Below, in pieces: positions 47,791 to 59,875 of a stretch of 64,000 nt of DNA. The DNA is taken from the NCBI RefSeq assembly GCF_001424665.1, contig NZ_LMQS01000004.1, positions 375,680-439,679 of the forward strand, in the 5' to 3' direction. The position numbers were made by a program, and so were the translations under genes. The notes below the pieces were generated by a model. It made no database searches. It saw nothing but the letters and a program-made list of their open reading frames with translations, and was not told the DNA's origin. Positions within the stretch are counted from its first letter, which is position 1. The number at the start of each line of letters is the position of its first letter. This DNA is from Methylophilus sp. Leaf416 (GTDB lineage Bacteria; Pseudomonadota; Gammaproteobacteria; Burkholderiales; Methylophilaceae).

Positions 47791-48666
47791 ATGACAACCG
47801 AACACACACAACAAGCCGAGCACGCGTTGACCCCTTCCAGCTACATCCAGCACCACCTGGGTTTCAATGCGCAATCTGTAGGTGATACCAGCTTTTGGAC
47901 ATTGCATGTGGATACGCTGGCGATGTCGGTCATTCTGGGTTTGGTGGTGATGGGTTTGGTCTGGCTGGTTGCTCGCGGTGCCACTTCTGGCGTGCCTAGC
48001 AAGGGTCAGGCATTTGTTGAATTGGTATTTGGCTTTATTGATGACCAGGTTAAAAATATTTTCCACGGTGATCGTCACAAGTTTATTGCGCCAACAGCGC
48101 TGACTGTGTTCTTGTGGGTATTTGCCATGAACGCCATGGACTTCCTGCCGGTAGATATTTTTGCAAAAGGCATTCATGCACTGGGTTTTGAACACTGGCG
48201 TGCAGTCCCTACTTCAGACATTAATACTACATTTGCGTTGGCATTGGCTGTCTGGTTCCTGATGATTTTCTTCTCAATTAAAGCCAAAGGCCTGGGTGGC
48301 TGGATCCACGAATTGTTCTGTGCGCCGTTCGGTTCTGCCAAGTTTTTCAAACCAAAAAGCTTTCTTGGCTTTGTTGGTCTCGTTTTAAGCCCTTTGTTGT
48401 TCGTCGCAAACTTCGCTTTTAACCTCATCGAATACGTTTCAAAACCACTTTCCCACTCATTGCGTTTGTTCGGCAACATGTATGCCGGCGAAGTTATTTT
48501 CCTGTTGTTAGGCCTGTGGGCAGCAACCGGCGTGACTGGCGCAATTGCAGGGGCAATTCTGGGTGCTGGCTGGTCTATCTTCCACATCCTGATCGTGGCG
48601 TTGCAAGCATTTATTTTCATGATGTTGACTGTGGTGTATTTAGCCATGGCACATGAGTCGCACTAG
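47791..48666 (+). CDS. atpB: ATP synthase F0 subunit a
   Basis: A 291-aa integral-membrane subunit forming the proton half-channels. The essential Arg is in the helix with [20 protein letters not shown], and the C-terminal helix [23 protein letters not shown] is conserved. The first about 40 residues are a soluble leader. A U-rich 59-bp gap separates it from atpE. Confidence 0.96.
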   Translation: MTTEHTQQAEHALTPSSYIQHHLGFNAQSVGDTSFWTLHVDTLAMSVILGLVVMGLVWLVARGATSGVPSKGQAFVELVFGFIDDQVKNIFHGDRHKFIAPTALTVFLWVFAMNAMDFLPVDIFAKGIHALGFEHWRAVPTSDINTTFALALAVWFLMIFFSIKAKGLGGWIHELFCAPFGSAKFFKPKSFLGFVGLVLSPLLFVANFAFNLIEYVSKPLSHSLRLFGNMYAGEVIFLLLGLWAATGVTGAIAGAILGAGWSIFHILIVALQAFIFMMLTVVYLAMAHESH

Positions 48667-48992
<326 letters not shown>

Positions 48993-49057
48993 TTAACGCC
49001 AGGTAGGGTTTAAGTAGTGACTTAAACCTTTCAACAACCCAGTAAGATGGATCAAAA

Positions 49058-49528
49058 ATGAATATTAATTTCACACTCATCGCGCAAGCTATCGCATTTG
49101 CAGTGTTGATTTGGTTCACAGTGAAATTCGTTTGGCCGCCGCTGTTAAAAGCGATTGAAACACGCCAAAAGGAAATTGCAGATGGTTTAGCTGCTGCACA
49201 AGAAGGCAGAAGTGCCTTGGAAGTAGCGGCTAAAAAATCTGACGCGACACTGAATGAAGCAAAACAAAAAGCAAGTGAGATTATTGGGCAAGCTGAAAAA
49301 CGCGCTGCACAAATCATCGATGAAGCTAAGGGTAATGCCAAAGCTGAAGGTGAACGCATCATAGCTGGTGCTAAGGCCGAGATTGATCAGGAAGTGAACC
49401 GCGCTAAAGAAGGCCTGCGCGCTCAAGTTTCTACACTGGCTGTAGCCGGTGCAGAAAAAATCCTGCGTAAAGAGATCGATGCCAAAGCACATAGCGAGAT
49501 GTTGTCTAAACTTGCTGCGGAACTATAA
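49058..49528 (+). CDS. atpF: ATP synthase F0 subunit b
   Basis: A 156-aa peripheral-stalk subunit: one N-terminal membrane helix ([25 protein letters not shown]) then a long charged, Ala-rich coiled coil. The length equals the E. coli subunit. It holds F1 delta/alpha to the stator as a homodimer; no b' gene is present. It is followed by atpH after 9 bp. Confidence 0.96.
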   Translation: MNINFTLIAQAIAFAVLIWFTVKFVWPPLLKAIETRQKEIADGLAAAQEGRSALEVAAKKSDATLNEAKQKASEIIGQAEKRAAQIIDEAKGNAKAEGERIIAGAKAEIDQEVNRAKEGLRAQVSTLAVAGAEKILRKEIDAKAHSEMLSKLAAEL

Positions 49529-49537
49529 GGATAAAAC

Positions 49538-50074
49538 ATGGCTGAACTCTCAACCATTGCAAGGCCTTATGCTGTTGCCGCCTATAAGTTGGGCAAAGAA
49601 AAAAAGGCACTGGCAAAGTGGTCTGAAATGCTGGCATTTGCTGCCGGGGTTGCATCAGATGTATACATGAAGACGCTGATTGATAGTCCCAAACTGAACG
49701 CTGCTGATATTGAAGCGGCGTTCCTTAAAGTGGGCGGTGACAATCTCGACGATCATGGGCAAAATTTAATCAAAATCTTGGTTGAATACGGCCGTTTATC
49801 CTTATTGCCTGCCATTGCTGAAGCTTTTGAGGCTTTGAAAGCACAAGATGAAGGCACGCTGGACGCTGAAATTATTGCTGCTGCAAAACTGACAGCTGCG
49901 CAGACTAAAGATTTGGTCAAACGTCTGGAAGCCAAGTTCGGCAAGAAGATTGAAGCAAGCGTTTCCGTAGATCCGGAAATCATCGGCGGCATCAAAATTA
50001 TTGTTGGCGACACGGTCATCGACGCGTCTGTCCAAGGTCAGTTACAAAATTTAGCCTATACGCTAACAGCATAA
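49538..50074 (+). CDS. atpH: ATP synthase F1 subunit delta
   Basis: A 178-aa delta subunit connecting the peripheral stalk to the F1 head. N-terminal helical bundle (STIARPYAVAAYKLGKEKKAL) and the conserved C-terminal block (KIEASVSVDPEIIGGIKIIVGDTVIDASVQGQLQNL). It starts 9 bp after atpF and precedes atpA by 16 bp. Confidence 0.97.
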   Translation: MAELSTIARPYAVAAYKLGKEKKALAKWSEMLAFAAGVASDVYMKTLIDSPKLNAADIEAAFLKVGGDNLDDHGQNLIKILVEYGRLSLLPAIAEAFEALKAQDEGTLDAEIIAAAKLTAAQTKDLVKRLEAKFGKKIEASVSVDPEIIGGIKIIVGDTVIDASVQGQLQNLAYTLTA

Positions 50075-50090
50075 GGCATAGGAGATTTAA

Positions 50091-51632
50091 ATGCAGTTAT
50101 CAACATCAGAGATTAGCGAGCTCATCAAGAGCCGTTTGGAAAACTTCTCTACTACCGCTGAAGCGCGTACCCAAGGTACTGTGATTTCTGTGACAGACGG
50201 CATTGTGCGTATTCACGGTTTGTCCAATGTTATGGCCGGCGAGATGATTGAGTTTCCAGGCAACACATTTGGTCTGGCATTGAACCTGGAGCGTGACTCT
50301 GTAGGTGCCGTGGTGCTGGGTGATTATGAGCACATTACCGAAGGTGACGTTTGTAAATGTACCGGTCGTATTCTGGAAGTCCCAGTAGGCCCGGAACTGA
50401 TTGGCCGTGTAGTGAACTCACTGGGTCAACCTATTGATGGTAAAGGTCCGGTTAAAACCAAGTTAACCGACAAGATTGAAAAAATTGCGCCAGGCGTGAT
50501 TGCACGTAAATCTGTATCACAACCTGTACAAACCGGCCTGAAATCTATCGATTCCATGGTTCCAGTTGGTCGCGGCCAGCGTGAATTGATCATTGGTGAC
50601 CGTCAGACTGGTAAAACAGCGGTTGCTGTAGATGCAATCATCAACCAGAAAGGTCAGAACATGACCTGTATCTACGTAGCGATTGGCCAGAAAGCCTCTA
50701 CCATTGCTAACGTGGTGCGTAAGCTTGAAGAGCATGGTGCGATGGCTTACACCATTATCGTAGCTGCTTCTGCTTCTGACTCTGCTGCATTGCAATTCCT
50801 GGCACCTTATGCCGGTTGTACCATGGGTGAATACTTCCGTGACCGTGGCGAAGACGCATTGATCGTTTACGATGACTTGTCCAAACAAGCCGTTGCTTAC
50901 CGTCAGATTTCCCTGTTGCTGCGCCGTCCACCAGGCCGTGAAGCATACCCAGGTGACGTGTTCTACATTCACTCACGTTTGTTAGAGCGTGCTGCACGTG
51001 TAAACGAAGAATATGTAGAGAAATTCACTGAAGGTAAAGTTAAAGGCAAAACAGGTTCATTGACTGCATTGCCAGTGATTGAAACGCAAGCCGGTGACGT
51101 ATCCGCATTCGTGCCAACCAACGTGATCTCGATTACCGATGGCCAGATCTTCCTGGAAACTGACTTGTTCAACGCAGGTGTGCGTCCAGCGATCAACGCC
51201 GGTATTTCCGTATCCCGCGTGGGTGGTGCTGCACAAACCAAGATCATCAAAAAACTGGGTGGCGGTGTGCGTCTGGCATTGGCACAGTATCGTGAACTGG
51301 CTGCGTTTGCGCAGTTCGCGTCCGACCTGGATGAAGCAACTCGTAAACAGCTGGACCGTGGTCGCATGTTTACCGAGTTGATGAAACAGGCGCAATACTC
51401 GCCATTGAGCGTTGCGGCGATGGGCGTAAGCTTGTTTGCAGCAAACAAAGGTTACTTTGACGATGTACCTACCAACAAGGTACTGGCATTTGAAAATGCG
51501 TTGCATGGCTTCTTGAACTCCAAGTACAAGAACATCATTGATGCGATTGATTCCAGTAAAGATCTGAGTGGCGACAACGAGAAAGCATTGGAAGCTGCGA
51601 TTCAAGATTTCAAAGCAACCAACGCTTATTAA
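50091..51632 (+). CDS. atpA: ATP synthase F1 subunit alpha
   Basis: A 513-aa alpha subunit, same length as in E. coli. The non-catalytic nucleotide site has Walker [11 protein letters not shown], and the family signature [24 protein letters not shown] is present. It forms the alpha3beta3 head with AtpD. It has a normal spacing in the operon and no visible anomaly. Confidence 0.98.
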   Translation: MQLSTSEISELIKSRLENFSTTAEARTQGTVISVTDGIVRIHGLSNVMAGEMIEFPGNTFGLALNLERDSVGAVVLGDYEHITEGDVCKCTGRILEVPVGPELIGRVVNSLGQPIDGKGPVKTKLTDKIEKIAPGVIARKSVSQPVQTGLKSIDSMVPVGRGQRELIIGDRQTGKTAVAVDAIINQKGQNMTCIYVAIGQKASTIANVVRKLEEHGAMAYTIIVAASASDSAALQFLAPYAGCTMGEYFRDRGEDALIVYDDLSKQAVAYRQISLLLRRPPGREAYPGDVFYIHSRLLERAARVNEEYVEKFTEGKVKGKTGSLTALPVIETQAGDVSAFVPTNVISITDGQIFLETDLFNAGVRPAINAGISVSRVGGAAQTKIIKKLGGGVRLALAQYRELAAFAQFASDLDEATRKQLDRGRMFTELMKQAQYSPLSVAAMGVSLFAANKGYFDDVPTNKVLAFENALHGFLNSKYKNIIDAIDSSKDLSGDNEKALEAAIQDFKATNAY

Positions 51633-51661
51633 TCTCTGACACTTCGACTTAGGAACCTAAT

Positions 51662-52531
51662 ATGGCAGGTAGTAAAGAGATTAGAACCAAGATCAAGAGT
51701 GTAGAAAATACACGCAAGATCACCAAGGCGATGGAGATGGTGGCCGCTTCTAAAATGCGTAAAGCGCAGGACAGAATGCGTGCTTCCCGCCCTTATGCGG
51801 ATAAAATCCGCAATGTGGCGGCTCACCTCTCTTTTGCACAATCTGAGTATAGGCATCCGTTTCTGATTAAGCGTGATGTGGTGAAAAATATCGGTCTGAT
51901 TGTGGTCAGTTCAGACAAAGGCCTGTGCGGCGGTTTGAATACCAACGTCTTGCGTTTGTCGCTGAACCAGATGAAAGCCTGGGAAGCTGAAGGCAAAGGC
52001 ATCAGCGTCAGCGCGATAGGTAACAAAGGCTATGGCTTTATGAACCGCATCGGCGCACAGGTCAAATCACATATCACAGGTCTGGGCGATACACCGCAAT
52101 TGGAGAAACTGATCGGCAGCATCAAAGTGATGCTGGATGCTTACATTGCCGGTGAAATTGATCAGTTATACATCTGCTATACCAAGTTCATTAATACCAT
52201 GAAGCAAGAGCCGACCATGCAGCAACTGCTGCCATTGTCTGGTGAGCAACTGGGCAGCCCTAACGGCCATTGGGATTACATCTATGAGCCGGAAGCTAAA
52301 CCAGTGGTGGATGAGTTGATGACACGTTACATTGAGTCACTGATTTACAACGCAGTGGCCGAAAACATGGCATCAGAGCAATCTGCACGTATGGTGGCGA
52401 TGAAGTCTGCGTCCGACAACGCGAAGAGCGTGATTGGCGAACTGAAACTGGTGTACAACAAAGCCCGTCAGGCTGCGATTACCAAAGAGATTTCAGAAAT
52501 CGTCGGCGGTGCGGCAGCGGTTTCATCCTAA
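51662..52531 (+). CDS. atpG: ATP synthase F1 subunit gamma
   Basis: A 289-aa central rotor shaft. The N-terminal helix ([32 protein letters not shown]) and C-terminal helix ([37 protein letters not shown]) pair as the coiled coil inside the head, with a Rossmann-like middle domain ([13 protein letters not shown]). It rotates with AtpC and the c ring. Confidence 0.98.
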   Translation: MAGSKEIRTKIKSVENTRKITKAMEMVAASKMRKAQDRMRASRPYADKIRNVAAHLSFAQSEYRHPFLIKRDVVKNIGLIVVSSDKGLCGGLNTNVLRLSLNQMKAWEAEGKGISVSAIGNKGYGFMNRIGAQVKSHITGLGDTPQLEKLIGSIKVMLDAYIAGEIDQLYICYTKFINTMKQEPTMQQLLPLSGEQLGSPNGHWDYIYEPEAKPVVDELMTRYIESLIYNAVAENMASEQSARMVAMKSASDNAKSVIGELKLVYNKARQAAITKEISEIVGGAAAVSS

Positions 52532-52588
52532 GGCGTGCGCTTTAAGCGTAAGTGAAAGAATTCAATTAGATCTGACTCATACAGTTAG

Positions 52589-54034
<1,446 letters not shown>

Positions 54035-54049
54035 TCATTTGGTATGCAG

Positions 54050-54074
54050 GCAGGTGGTTTTCACCTGCTTGTTT
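54050..54074 (+). terminator. intercistronic hairpin atpD-atpC
   Basis: GCAGGTG (54050-54056) pairs with CACCTGC (54062-54068), loop of five, followed by TTGTTT. It is too weak for a full stop and may partly limit atpC expression or mark an RNA-processing site. Confidence 0.4.
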
Positions 54075-54107
54075 AATGAATTTCAGTGAAACAGAAAAGA
54101 GAACATT

Positions 54108-54533
54108 ATGGCAAATACTGTGCATATCGATGTAGTAAGCGCTGAAGAGTCTATCTTCTCCGGCGAAGCTGAATTTGTCGTGGCACCAGCAGGCGGCGGT
54201 GAAGTAGGTATCTACCCAAACCATGCCCCTATGATTACTACCATCAAGCCAGGTGCTTTGCGTATCAAGCAAGCTGCTGATCAAGAAGAAACCCTGATTT
54301 TTATTTCTGGCGGCATGCTGGAAGTGCAACCAGGCGTGATCACTGTGTTGGCTGATACTGCGATTCGCGGCCAGGATTTGGACGAAGCCAAAGCCATTGC
54401 TGCTAAAGAAGCGGCTGAAGAAGCATTGAGAAATCGTTCTTCAGAAATTGACTATGCAACAGCACAAGCTGAACTGGCTGAAGCGGTGGCTCAAATACAG
54501 GCAATCCAAAAATTACGTAAATCTGTACATTAA
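54108..54533 (+). CDS. atpC: ATP synthase F1 subunit epsilon
   Basis: A 141-aa epsilon subunit: beta-sandwich domain ([38 protein letters not shown]) and a two-helix C-terminal domain that can inhibit ATP hydrolysis. It is the last gene of the atp operon and is followed by a strong terminator. Confidence 0.96.
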   Translation: MANTVHIDVVSAEESIFSGEAEFVVAPAGGGEVGIYPNHAPMITTIKPGALRIKQAADQEETLIFISGGMLEVQPGVITVLADTAIRGQDLDEAKAIAAKEAAEEALRNRSSEIDYATAQAELAEAVAQIQAIQKLRKSVH

Positions 54534-54553
54534 GAAATAGCAAACAAAATAAC

Positions 54554-54578
54554 AGGCGACTCTCGAGTCGCCTTTTTT
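54554..54578 (+). terminator. terminator of the atp operon
   Basis: AGGCGACTC (54554-54562) pairs with GAGTCGCCT (54565-54573), followed by a T-run (54573-54578). Perfect nine-pair stem 20 bp after the atpC stop. Confidence 0.9.
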
Positions 54579-54600
54579 GTTTCTGAGCTAAAATAACACT

Positions 54601-55971
54601 ATGACCGACCTGAACATTATTATCCTGGCCGCCGGTAAAGGCACGCGCATGCGGTCCGACCTGCCTAAGGTATTGCATGCCATCGGTGGCAAGCCGATTT
54701 TGCATCATGTGATTGATGCGGCACGACAACTTGATCCTAAGAAAATCATTGTTGTGTATGGTTTTGGTGGTGAGCAGGTGCAGCAGCAAACGCCTGGTGA
54801 AGATTTGAATTGGGTGTTACAGGCAGAACAATTGGGCACCGGTCATGCCGTACAACAAGCCCTGCCCTTGCTGGCAGATAACGGTTCTACGTTGATACTG
54901 CTAGGCGATGTGCCTTTAGTAGATGTAGATGCTTGCCGTGAAATGTTGCAACAGGCAGGTCAGCATTTAGTCGTGCAGACTTTTATCAAGGATGACCCGA
55001 CCGGCTATGGCCGTATCGTGCGTAATGCCGATGAGCAAGTGCTGGCGATTGTTGAGCATAAAGATGCCAGCGAAGCACAACGGGCTATTCAAGAGGTGAA
55101 TACCGGCATCATGGCGATGCCGAATGCGCAGCTAAAAAGCTGGCTGTCACAAATTTCTAACCACAATGCACAAAATGAATATTATTTGACCGATATTATT
55201 TCGCTATCTGTGAAAGAAGGCCGCACGGTTTTACCACAAGTGGTCGCAGATGCCTGGTCGGTGACCGGTATCAACTCCAAGCTGGATTTACATGATATTG
55301 AGCGTGAATTCCAGAACCGTAAAGCCAGAGCATTAATGACGCATGGAGTGACTTTGCTGGATGCCAAACGTATTGATATTCGCGGTGATTTAACTTGCGG
55401 CCGTGATGTGATTATCGATGTGAATTGTATCTTTGAAGGCGATGTAACGCTTGAAGATGGTGTCCATATCGGCTCGAATTGTGTGATTAAACAAGCCTTC
55501 ATTGCAAAAGGCACCAGGTTGGCCGCTTTTACGCATATTGAAAATGCAACTGTGGGCGCGGAGAGTAGCGTAGGTCCATTTGCTCGCTTGCGCCCAGGTA
55601 CAAAGTTATCTGAAAAAACCCATATTGGTAACTTTGTAGAACTGAAAAATGCGCGAGTTGGCATTGGCAGTAAAGTAAATCACCTGAGTTATGTCGGCGA
55701 TGCAGAAGTCGGTGCCAACGTGAATATCGGTGCCGGTGTCATTACTTGTAATTATGATGGCGCGAACAAACATAAAACCATCATAGAAGACGATGTATTC
55801 GTAGGCTCGGATACCCAACTGGTGGCGCCAGTCACAGTAGAAAAAGGCGCAACCATTGCAGCAGGTTCTACCATTACTAAAAATGTCCCGGCTGACTCGC
55901 TGACCCTGTGTCGTGCAAGAGAGCAACGTTCAATTCAAGGATGGAAACGTCCACAAAAGGTGAAAAAATAA
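54601..55971 (+). CDS. glmU: bifunctional UDP-GlcNAc pyrophosphorylase / GlcN-1-P acetyltransferase
   Basis: A 456-aa GlmU making UDP-GlcNAc for peptidoglycan and lipopolysaccharide. The N-terminal uridylyltransferase has [19 protein letters not shown] and GDVPLVD; the C-terminal left-handed beta helix has hexapeptide repeats (about 255-450, e.g. [15 protein letters not shown]) for acetyl transfer. The length matches E. coli. glmS follows after 1 bp, so the two steps of hexosamine synthesis are coupled. Confidence 0.97.
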   Translation: MTDLNIIILAAGKGTRMRSDLPKVLHAIGGKPILHHVIDAARQLDPKKIIVVYGFGGEQVQQQTPGEDLNWVLQAEQLGTGHAVQQALPLLADNGSTLILLGDVPLVDVDACREMLQQAGQHLVVQTFIKDDPTGYGRIVRNADEQVLAIVEHKDASEAQRAIQEVNTGIMAMPNAQLKSWLSQISNHNAQNEYYLTDIISLSVKEGRTVLPQVVADAWSVTGINSKLDLHDIEREFQNRKARALMTHGVTLLDAKRIDIRGDLTCGRDVIIDVNCIFEGDVTLEDGVHIGSNCVIKQAFIAKGTRLAAFTHIENATVGAESSVGPFARLRPGTKLSEKTHIGNFVELKNARVGIGSKVNHLSYVGDAEVGANVNIGAGVITCNYDGANKHKTIIEDDVFVGSDTQLVAPVTVEKGATIAAGSTITKNVPADSLTLCRAREQRSIQGWKRPQKVKK

Positions 55972-55972
55972 G

Positions 55973-57808
55973 ATGTGTGGCATCGTCGGTGCGGTTGCAA
56001 ACAGGAATATCGTTCCATTATTGATCGAGGGTTTGAGCCGTCTTGAGTACAGGGGCTATGACTCAGCAGGCATAGCCGTGCTAAACAACCAAATTGAGCG
56101 CGTACGCTCGGTTGGGCGTGTGGCCGAACTTGAGAACAAATCCCGTGGCTTGGAAAGCCATATTGGCATCGGGCATACGCGTTGGGCTACCCATGGTGGC
56201 GTCACCGAGCAGAATGCGCATCCACATGTCTCGCCAGCGCAGGACAATGCGCAAATTGCTGTGGTACACAACGGCATTATTGAAAACCACGATGAGCAAC
56301 GCGATCGCCTGATTGCTTTGGGCTATCAGTTTTATTCACAAACAGATACCGAAGTGATTGCGCATTTGGTGCATCACTACTATCAGCAAACCAAAGATTT
56401 ACTGAAAGCGGTTCAACAAGCAATTACAGAATTAACCGGCGCTTATGCCATCAGCGTGGTCGCCCTGGATAATCCCCGGCAATTAGTGGTTGCCCGCCTC
56501 GGTTGCCCGTTACTGATTGGATTGGGAGAACAGGAAAATTTTGTAGCCTCTGACGTGTCTGCGGTTTTATCTGCGACACGTAAAGTCATTTACATGGAAG
56601 ACGGTGACGTCGCTACTTTAAGCACAGATGCTGTAGTCATCTATGACAAGCAAGGTGACATCGTCCAACGTAAAGTGCATATGAGTGATGTTTCTCTCGC
56701 CTCACTTGAGCTTGGCCCGTACAGTCATTTCATGCAGAAGGAGATCCACGAACAACCTCGCGCAATCAGCGATACCATAGAGGCGCTGATTGATGATGGA
56801 GCCTTTAGAAGTGAGTTGTTTGGTACTGCAGCTTCCGCGACGTTCCAGCAGGTAGATAGCGTTTTGATCCTGGCCGCGGGTACTAGTTATTACGCGGGTT
56901 TGACAGCCAAATACTGGCTGGAAAGCATCGCTAAAATCCCGACATCGGTAGAAATTGCAAGTGAATATCGTTATCGCGAGTCAGTACCTAATCCTAAACA
57001 GTTAGTGGTCACTATCTCGCAATCCGGTGAAACACTGGATACCATGGAAGCCCTCAAGCATGCTCAGAAACTCGGGCATACGCATACCCTGGCGATTTGC
57101 AATGTCCAGGAAAGTGCCATCCCGCGTGCTTCTTCACTGATTTTTTACACACGTGCCGGCGCTGAAATTGGTGTCGCCAGTACTAAAGCTTTCACAACAC
57201 AGTTGATCGCTTTGTTTGTGCTCTCGGTAACGCTGGCTAAAGAACGCGGTTTACTGGCAGCGGAGCAAGAACAGGCTTACCTGACCGACTTGCGCCAATT
57301 AACAAGCAGCGTGCAGATTGCGCTTAACCTTGAACCGCAAATCCGCGAATGGGCGGCTAGATTTGGCGATAAGGAGCATGCTTTATTCCTGGGGCGTGGC
57401 ATCCATTTCCCGATTGCAATGGAAGGTGCGCTCAAGCTTAAAGAAATTTCGTATATCCATGCCGAAGCTTACCCGGCAGGTGAATTGAAACATGGCCCGC
57501 TGGCTTTGGTCGATAGTAATATGCCGGTGGTAGTGATTGCGCCTAACGATGCACTGCTGGAAAAAGTGAAATCCAATATGCAGGAAGTCAAAGCACGCGG
57601 TGGCGAATTGTTCGTATTCGCGGACGCTGACAGTCATTTCCATGGCTCCGAAGGCGTGCATGTGATTCGTACACCCCGCCATGTCGGGGTGTTATCACCA
57701 ATCTTGCACGTGATTCCGGTGCAGATACTGGCGTATCATGCGGCCTTGCTTAAAGGTACTGACGTGGATAAACCCCGCAATCTGGCCAAGAGCGTCACAG
57801 TAGAATAG
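55973..57808 (+). CDS. glmS: glutamine-fructose-6-phosphate aminotransferase
   Basis: A 611-aa GlmS that makes glucosamine-6-phosphate from fructose-6-phosphate and glutamine. The N-terminal nucleophile Cys2 follows Met in [11 protein letters not shown], and the glutaminase domain (1-240) is followed by two SIS domains (about 285-425 and 455-600) with SQSGETLDT and [13 protein letters not shown]. The C-terminus KSVTVE is standard. No ribozyme element is seen upstream, in keeping with its place 1 bp after glmU. Confidence 0.98.
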   Translation: MCGIVGAVANRNIVPLLIEGLSRLEYRGYDSAGIAVLNNQIERVRSVGRVAELENKSRGLESHIGIGHTRWATHGGVTEQNAHPHVSPAQDNAQIAVVHNGIIENHDEQRDRLIALGYQFYSQTDTEVIAHLVHHYYQQTKDLLKAVQQAITELTGAYAISVVALDNPRQLVVARLGCPLLIGLGEQENFVASDVSAVLSATRKVIYMEDGDVATLSTDAVVIYDKQGDIVQRKVHMSDVSLASLELGPYSHFMQKEIHEQPRAISDTIEALIDDGAFRSELFGTAASATFQQVDSVLILAAGTSYYAGLTAKYWLESIAKIPTSVEIASEYRYRESVPNPKQLVVTISQSGETLDTMEALKHAQKLGHTHTLAICNVQESAIPRASSLIFYTRAGAEIGVASTKAFTTQLIALFVLSVTLAKERGLLAAEQEQAYLTDLRQLTSSVQIALNLEPQIREWAARFGDKEHALFLGRGIHFPIAMEGALKLKEISYIHAEAYPAGELKHGPLALVDSNMPVVVIAPNDALLEKVKSNMQEVKARGGELFVFADADSHFHGSEGVHVIRTPRHVGVLSPILHVIPVQILAYHAALLKGTDVDKPRNLAKSVTVE

Positions 57809-57822
57809 TTACAAACCGTGAA

Positions 57823-57847
57823 AAGCCCCTGCAATTGGGGCTTTTTT
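57823..57847 (+). terminator. terminator after glmS
   Basis: AAGCCCC (57823-57829) pairs with GGGGCTT (57837-57843) around a 7-base loop, with a T-run to 57847. Confidence 0.9.
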
Positions 57848-57923
57848 GCGGATAAGAAATAGATTGCTCTCAATTAGACTTGTCACCGGGCACTGGAAAG
57901 CGGTGCTAATGAGGAATGTAGTC

Positions 57924-59144
57924 ATGACCACAACACATCAAAGTATTATCGGGCGCCAGCCTATTGTTAATGATAAGCAGGAAATCATTGGCTATGAATT
58001 CTTTTTCAGAAAAGAGTCTGATGGCAGTGATACACCATTTGAAGAAGATATTCAGACCTGCGCCAAAATTCTCTCCACCGCCATGGATGAAATGCATGAA
58101 AGCTGGCTATTGGGCCAGCAGCTGGCATTTATCAATGTCGATCACGTCATGCTGGCTAGCGAGTTTCTGGAGTTGATGCCTGCTGAAAAAACGGTGCTGG
58201 AGATTGTGCACGAGGTCAATATCACCTCAGAAATTATCGCACGCTGCCAGGCATTGAAAACAGCCAAATTCAAAATCGCGCTGGATAACCCGCAACGCCA
58301 TCCACACCTGGAAGCACTGGTGCCGATCGCCGATTACATCAAGCTGGATATGCGCGATGTGGATATTGAAGAAGCCAGGACTTGGCTGAAAAAATACCAA
58401 AAGCCAAATTGCAAATTAATCGCAGAAAAAGTTGAGCAAAATGCCCAATTCAAGAACCTGCAAGAGGCAGGTTATCAGCAGTTCCAAGGCTACTTTTATG
58501 CCAGACCGGAAAACCTGAATGCGAAGGTGATCAACCCCAGCTTTGAGGGCGTACTGAATTTATTAAACCTGGTCAGCCAGGATGCGGACAATAAATCGAT
58601 AGAAAACGGTTTTAAGCGCGACACTACCCTTAGCTACAAATTACTACGTTACATTAACTCAGTGGGTTTTGGCTTGTCCTGTGAAGTGCAGTCGATTGGC
58701 CACGCTTTAACCATACTCGGTCGTAACCAGTTGTATCGCTGGCTGACGCTGCTGATGGTCACGGCGGGTAATAACAGCACCTCCCCCGCATTGATGAAAA
58801 CTTCCATTACCCGTGGTCGCCTGACCGAATTGCTGGGTGAGCCTTTCTTCGAGAAAAGCGATCGCGACAACCTGTTTGTGGTTGGCGTATTTTCTTTGCT
58901 GGATGTTATGCTAAAAGTCCCGATGGAAGACATCCTGGATAAGTTACAGTTACCAGAGTCAATCATGGATGCATTGACCAGGCGCGAAGGTATTTTCGGC
59001 CCTTTCCTCAAACTGACCGAAGCCTGTGAAGACGCTAATAGCAAGGAAATACTGCACCTGGCAGAAATGCTGCAGCTGAATCCGGATAAGGTCAACCAGT
59101 GCCATATGGAAGCCCTGGCCTGGACAGAAAAGTTGGGCGTTTAA
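57924..59144 (+). CDS. EAL-HDOD protein (degenerate EAL)
   Basis: A 406-aa YuxH-like signalling protein. The N-terminal EAL-type fold (about 1-200) begins SIIGRQPIVNDKQEIIGYEFFFR, where the catalytic EAL tripeptide is replaced by YEF, so c-di-GMP hydrolysis is unlikely. The C-terminal HDOD domain spans about 200-390 (FKRDTTLSYKLLRYINSVGFGL). Such proteins act as adaptors in motility and stress control. I chose ATG 57924 (MTTTHQSIIG), preceded by GAGGA; longer frames start inside the glmS terminator. It is a single-gene unit. Confidence 0.85.
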   Translation: MTTTHQSIIGRQPIVNDKQEIIGYEFFFRKESDGSDTPFEEDIQTCAKILSTAMDEMHESWLLGQQLAFINVDHVMLASEFLELMPAEKTVLEIVHEVNITSEIIARCQALKTAKFKIALDNPQRHPHLEALVPIADYIKLDMRDVDIEEARTWLKKYQKPNCKLIAEKVEQNAQFKNLQEAGYQQFQGYFYARPENLNAKVINPSFEGVLNLLNLVSQDADNKSIENGFKRDTTLSYKLLRYINSVGFGLSCEVQSIGHALTILGRNQLYRWLTLLMVTAGNNSTSPALMKTSITRGRLTELLGEPFFEKSDRDNLFVVGVFSLLDVMLKVPMEDILDKLQLPESIMDALTRREGIFGPFLKLTEACEDANSKEILHLAEMLQLNPDKVNQCHMEALAWTEKLGV

Positions 59145-59165
59145 AAAGCAGATACGTTTTATCCT

Positions 59166-59193
59166 CTTGAAAAAAACCAGCGAATTCCCATAT
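59166..59193 (+). promoter_or_regulatory. heat-shock (sigma-32) promoter of hsp20
   Basis: CTTGAAA (59166-59172), a 14-base spacer and CCCATAT (59187-59193) match the sigma-32 consensus CTTGAAA-N13-14-CCCATNT without mismatch. It lies about 70 bp before the Hsp20 gene, giving a leader of about 65 bases. Confidence 0.85.
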
Positions 59194-59265
59194 TGAAAGT
59201 ACAGATGCTTGCAGTTTGAGGTCTGTGAATCAGTTAATCGCTTAATTTTTTAAAAGGATAAACTT

Positions 59266-59730
59266 ATGCGTACTTATGACTTAACTCCTCTCTATCGCAC
59301 CGCTATTGGTTTTGATCGCTTGGCAAAAATGCTTAATGACGGCCAGCGCAGTGAAAACGAAATCAGCTATCCACCCTATAACATCGAACTGGTCGATGAA
59401 AATGCCTACAAAATCGTGATGGCCATCGCCGGCTTCCAGCTAAACGAGCTGGAGATCGAAACCGAACATCAAACCTTGCGTGTGACTGGCCGTAAAGCCA
59501 AGAAAGAACAGGAAACCACTTTCCTGCACCGTGGTATAGCCAATCGCGATTTTGAACATAAATTCCAATTGGCAGACCATGTCAAAGTGACCGGCGCCAA
59601 TCTCGAAAACGGTTTATTGAGTATCGCTCTTGTGCGTGAAATTCCGGAAGCGCTCAAGCCGCGCAAGATTGAAATCGGCACGCAGGTGCAATCCAATGTT
59701 TCAAATTTCATTGAGCAAAAAGCTGCCTGA
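59266..59730 (+). CDS. Hsp20/IbpA-type small heat-shock protein
   Basis: A 154-aa alpha-crystallin-domain chaperone. The IbpA-like N-terminus (MRTYDLTPLYRTAIGFDRLAKMLND) is followed by the crystallin domain (about 35-125; YPPYNIELVDENAYKIVMAIAGF, HRGIANRDFEHKFQLADHVKV, GLLSIALVREIPEALKPRKI). IbpA/IbpB-type proteins hold unfolding proteins for DnaK/ClpB. The heat-shock promoter and an AAAAGGAT ribosome-binding region lie upstream. It is a single gene ended by a strong terminator. Confidence 0.92.
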   Translation: MRTYDLTPLYRTAIGFDRLAKMLNDGQRSENEISYPPYNIELVDENAYKIVMAIAGFQLNELEIETEHQTLRVTGRKAKKEQETTFLHRGIANRDFEHKFQLADHVKVTGANLENGLLSIALVREIPEALKPRKIEIGTQVQSNVSNFIEQKAA

Positions 59731-59743
59731 TTAGCGGCTAGTT

Positions 59744-59770
59744 AAAAAAGGGCCCGCCGGGCCCTTTTTT
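59744..59770. terminator. terminator after hsp20
   Basis: A-run plus GGGCCC (59750-59755) pairs with GGGCCC (59759-59764) plus T-run; perfect 12-pair stem with a 3-base loop, symmetric, so functional in both directions. Confidence 0.9.
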
Positions 59771-59875
59771 CATATCTGCACTTCAATACCCGGATTCGGT
59801 TACGTTTAAGCAAGCGCACTTCAGTGATGCGTATTAAAATACGTTTTTAGAAAATTTTGAAGGCTTGTCAATCTT

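Noticed and set aside
55969-55973. glmS ribozyme or small-RNA control element before glmS
   Set aside because: glmS starts 1 bp after glmU, leaving no room for a leader element.
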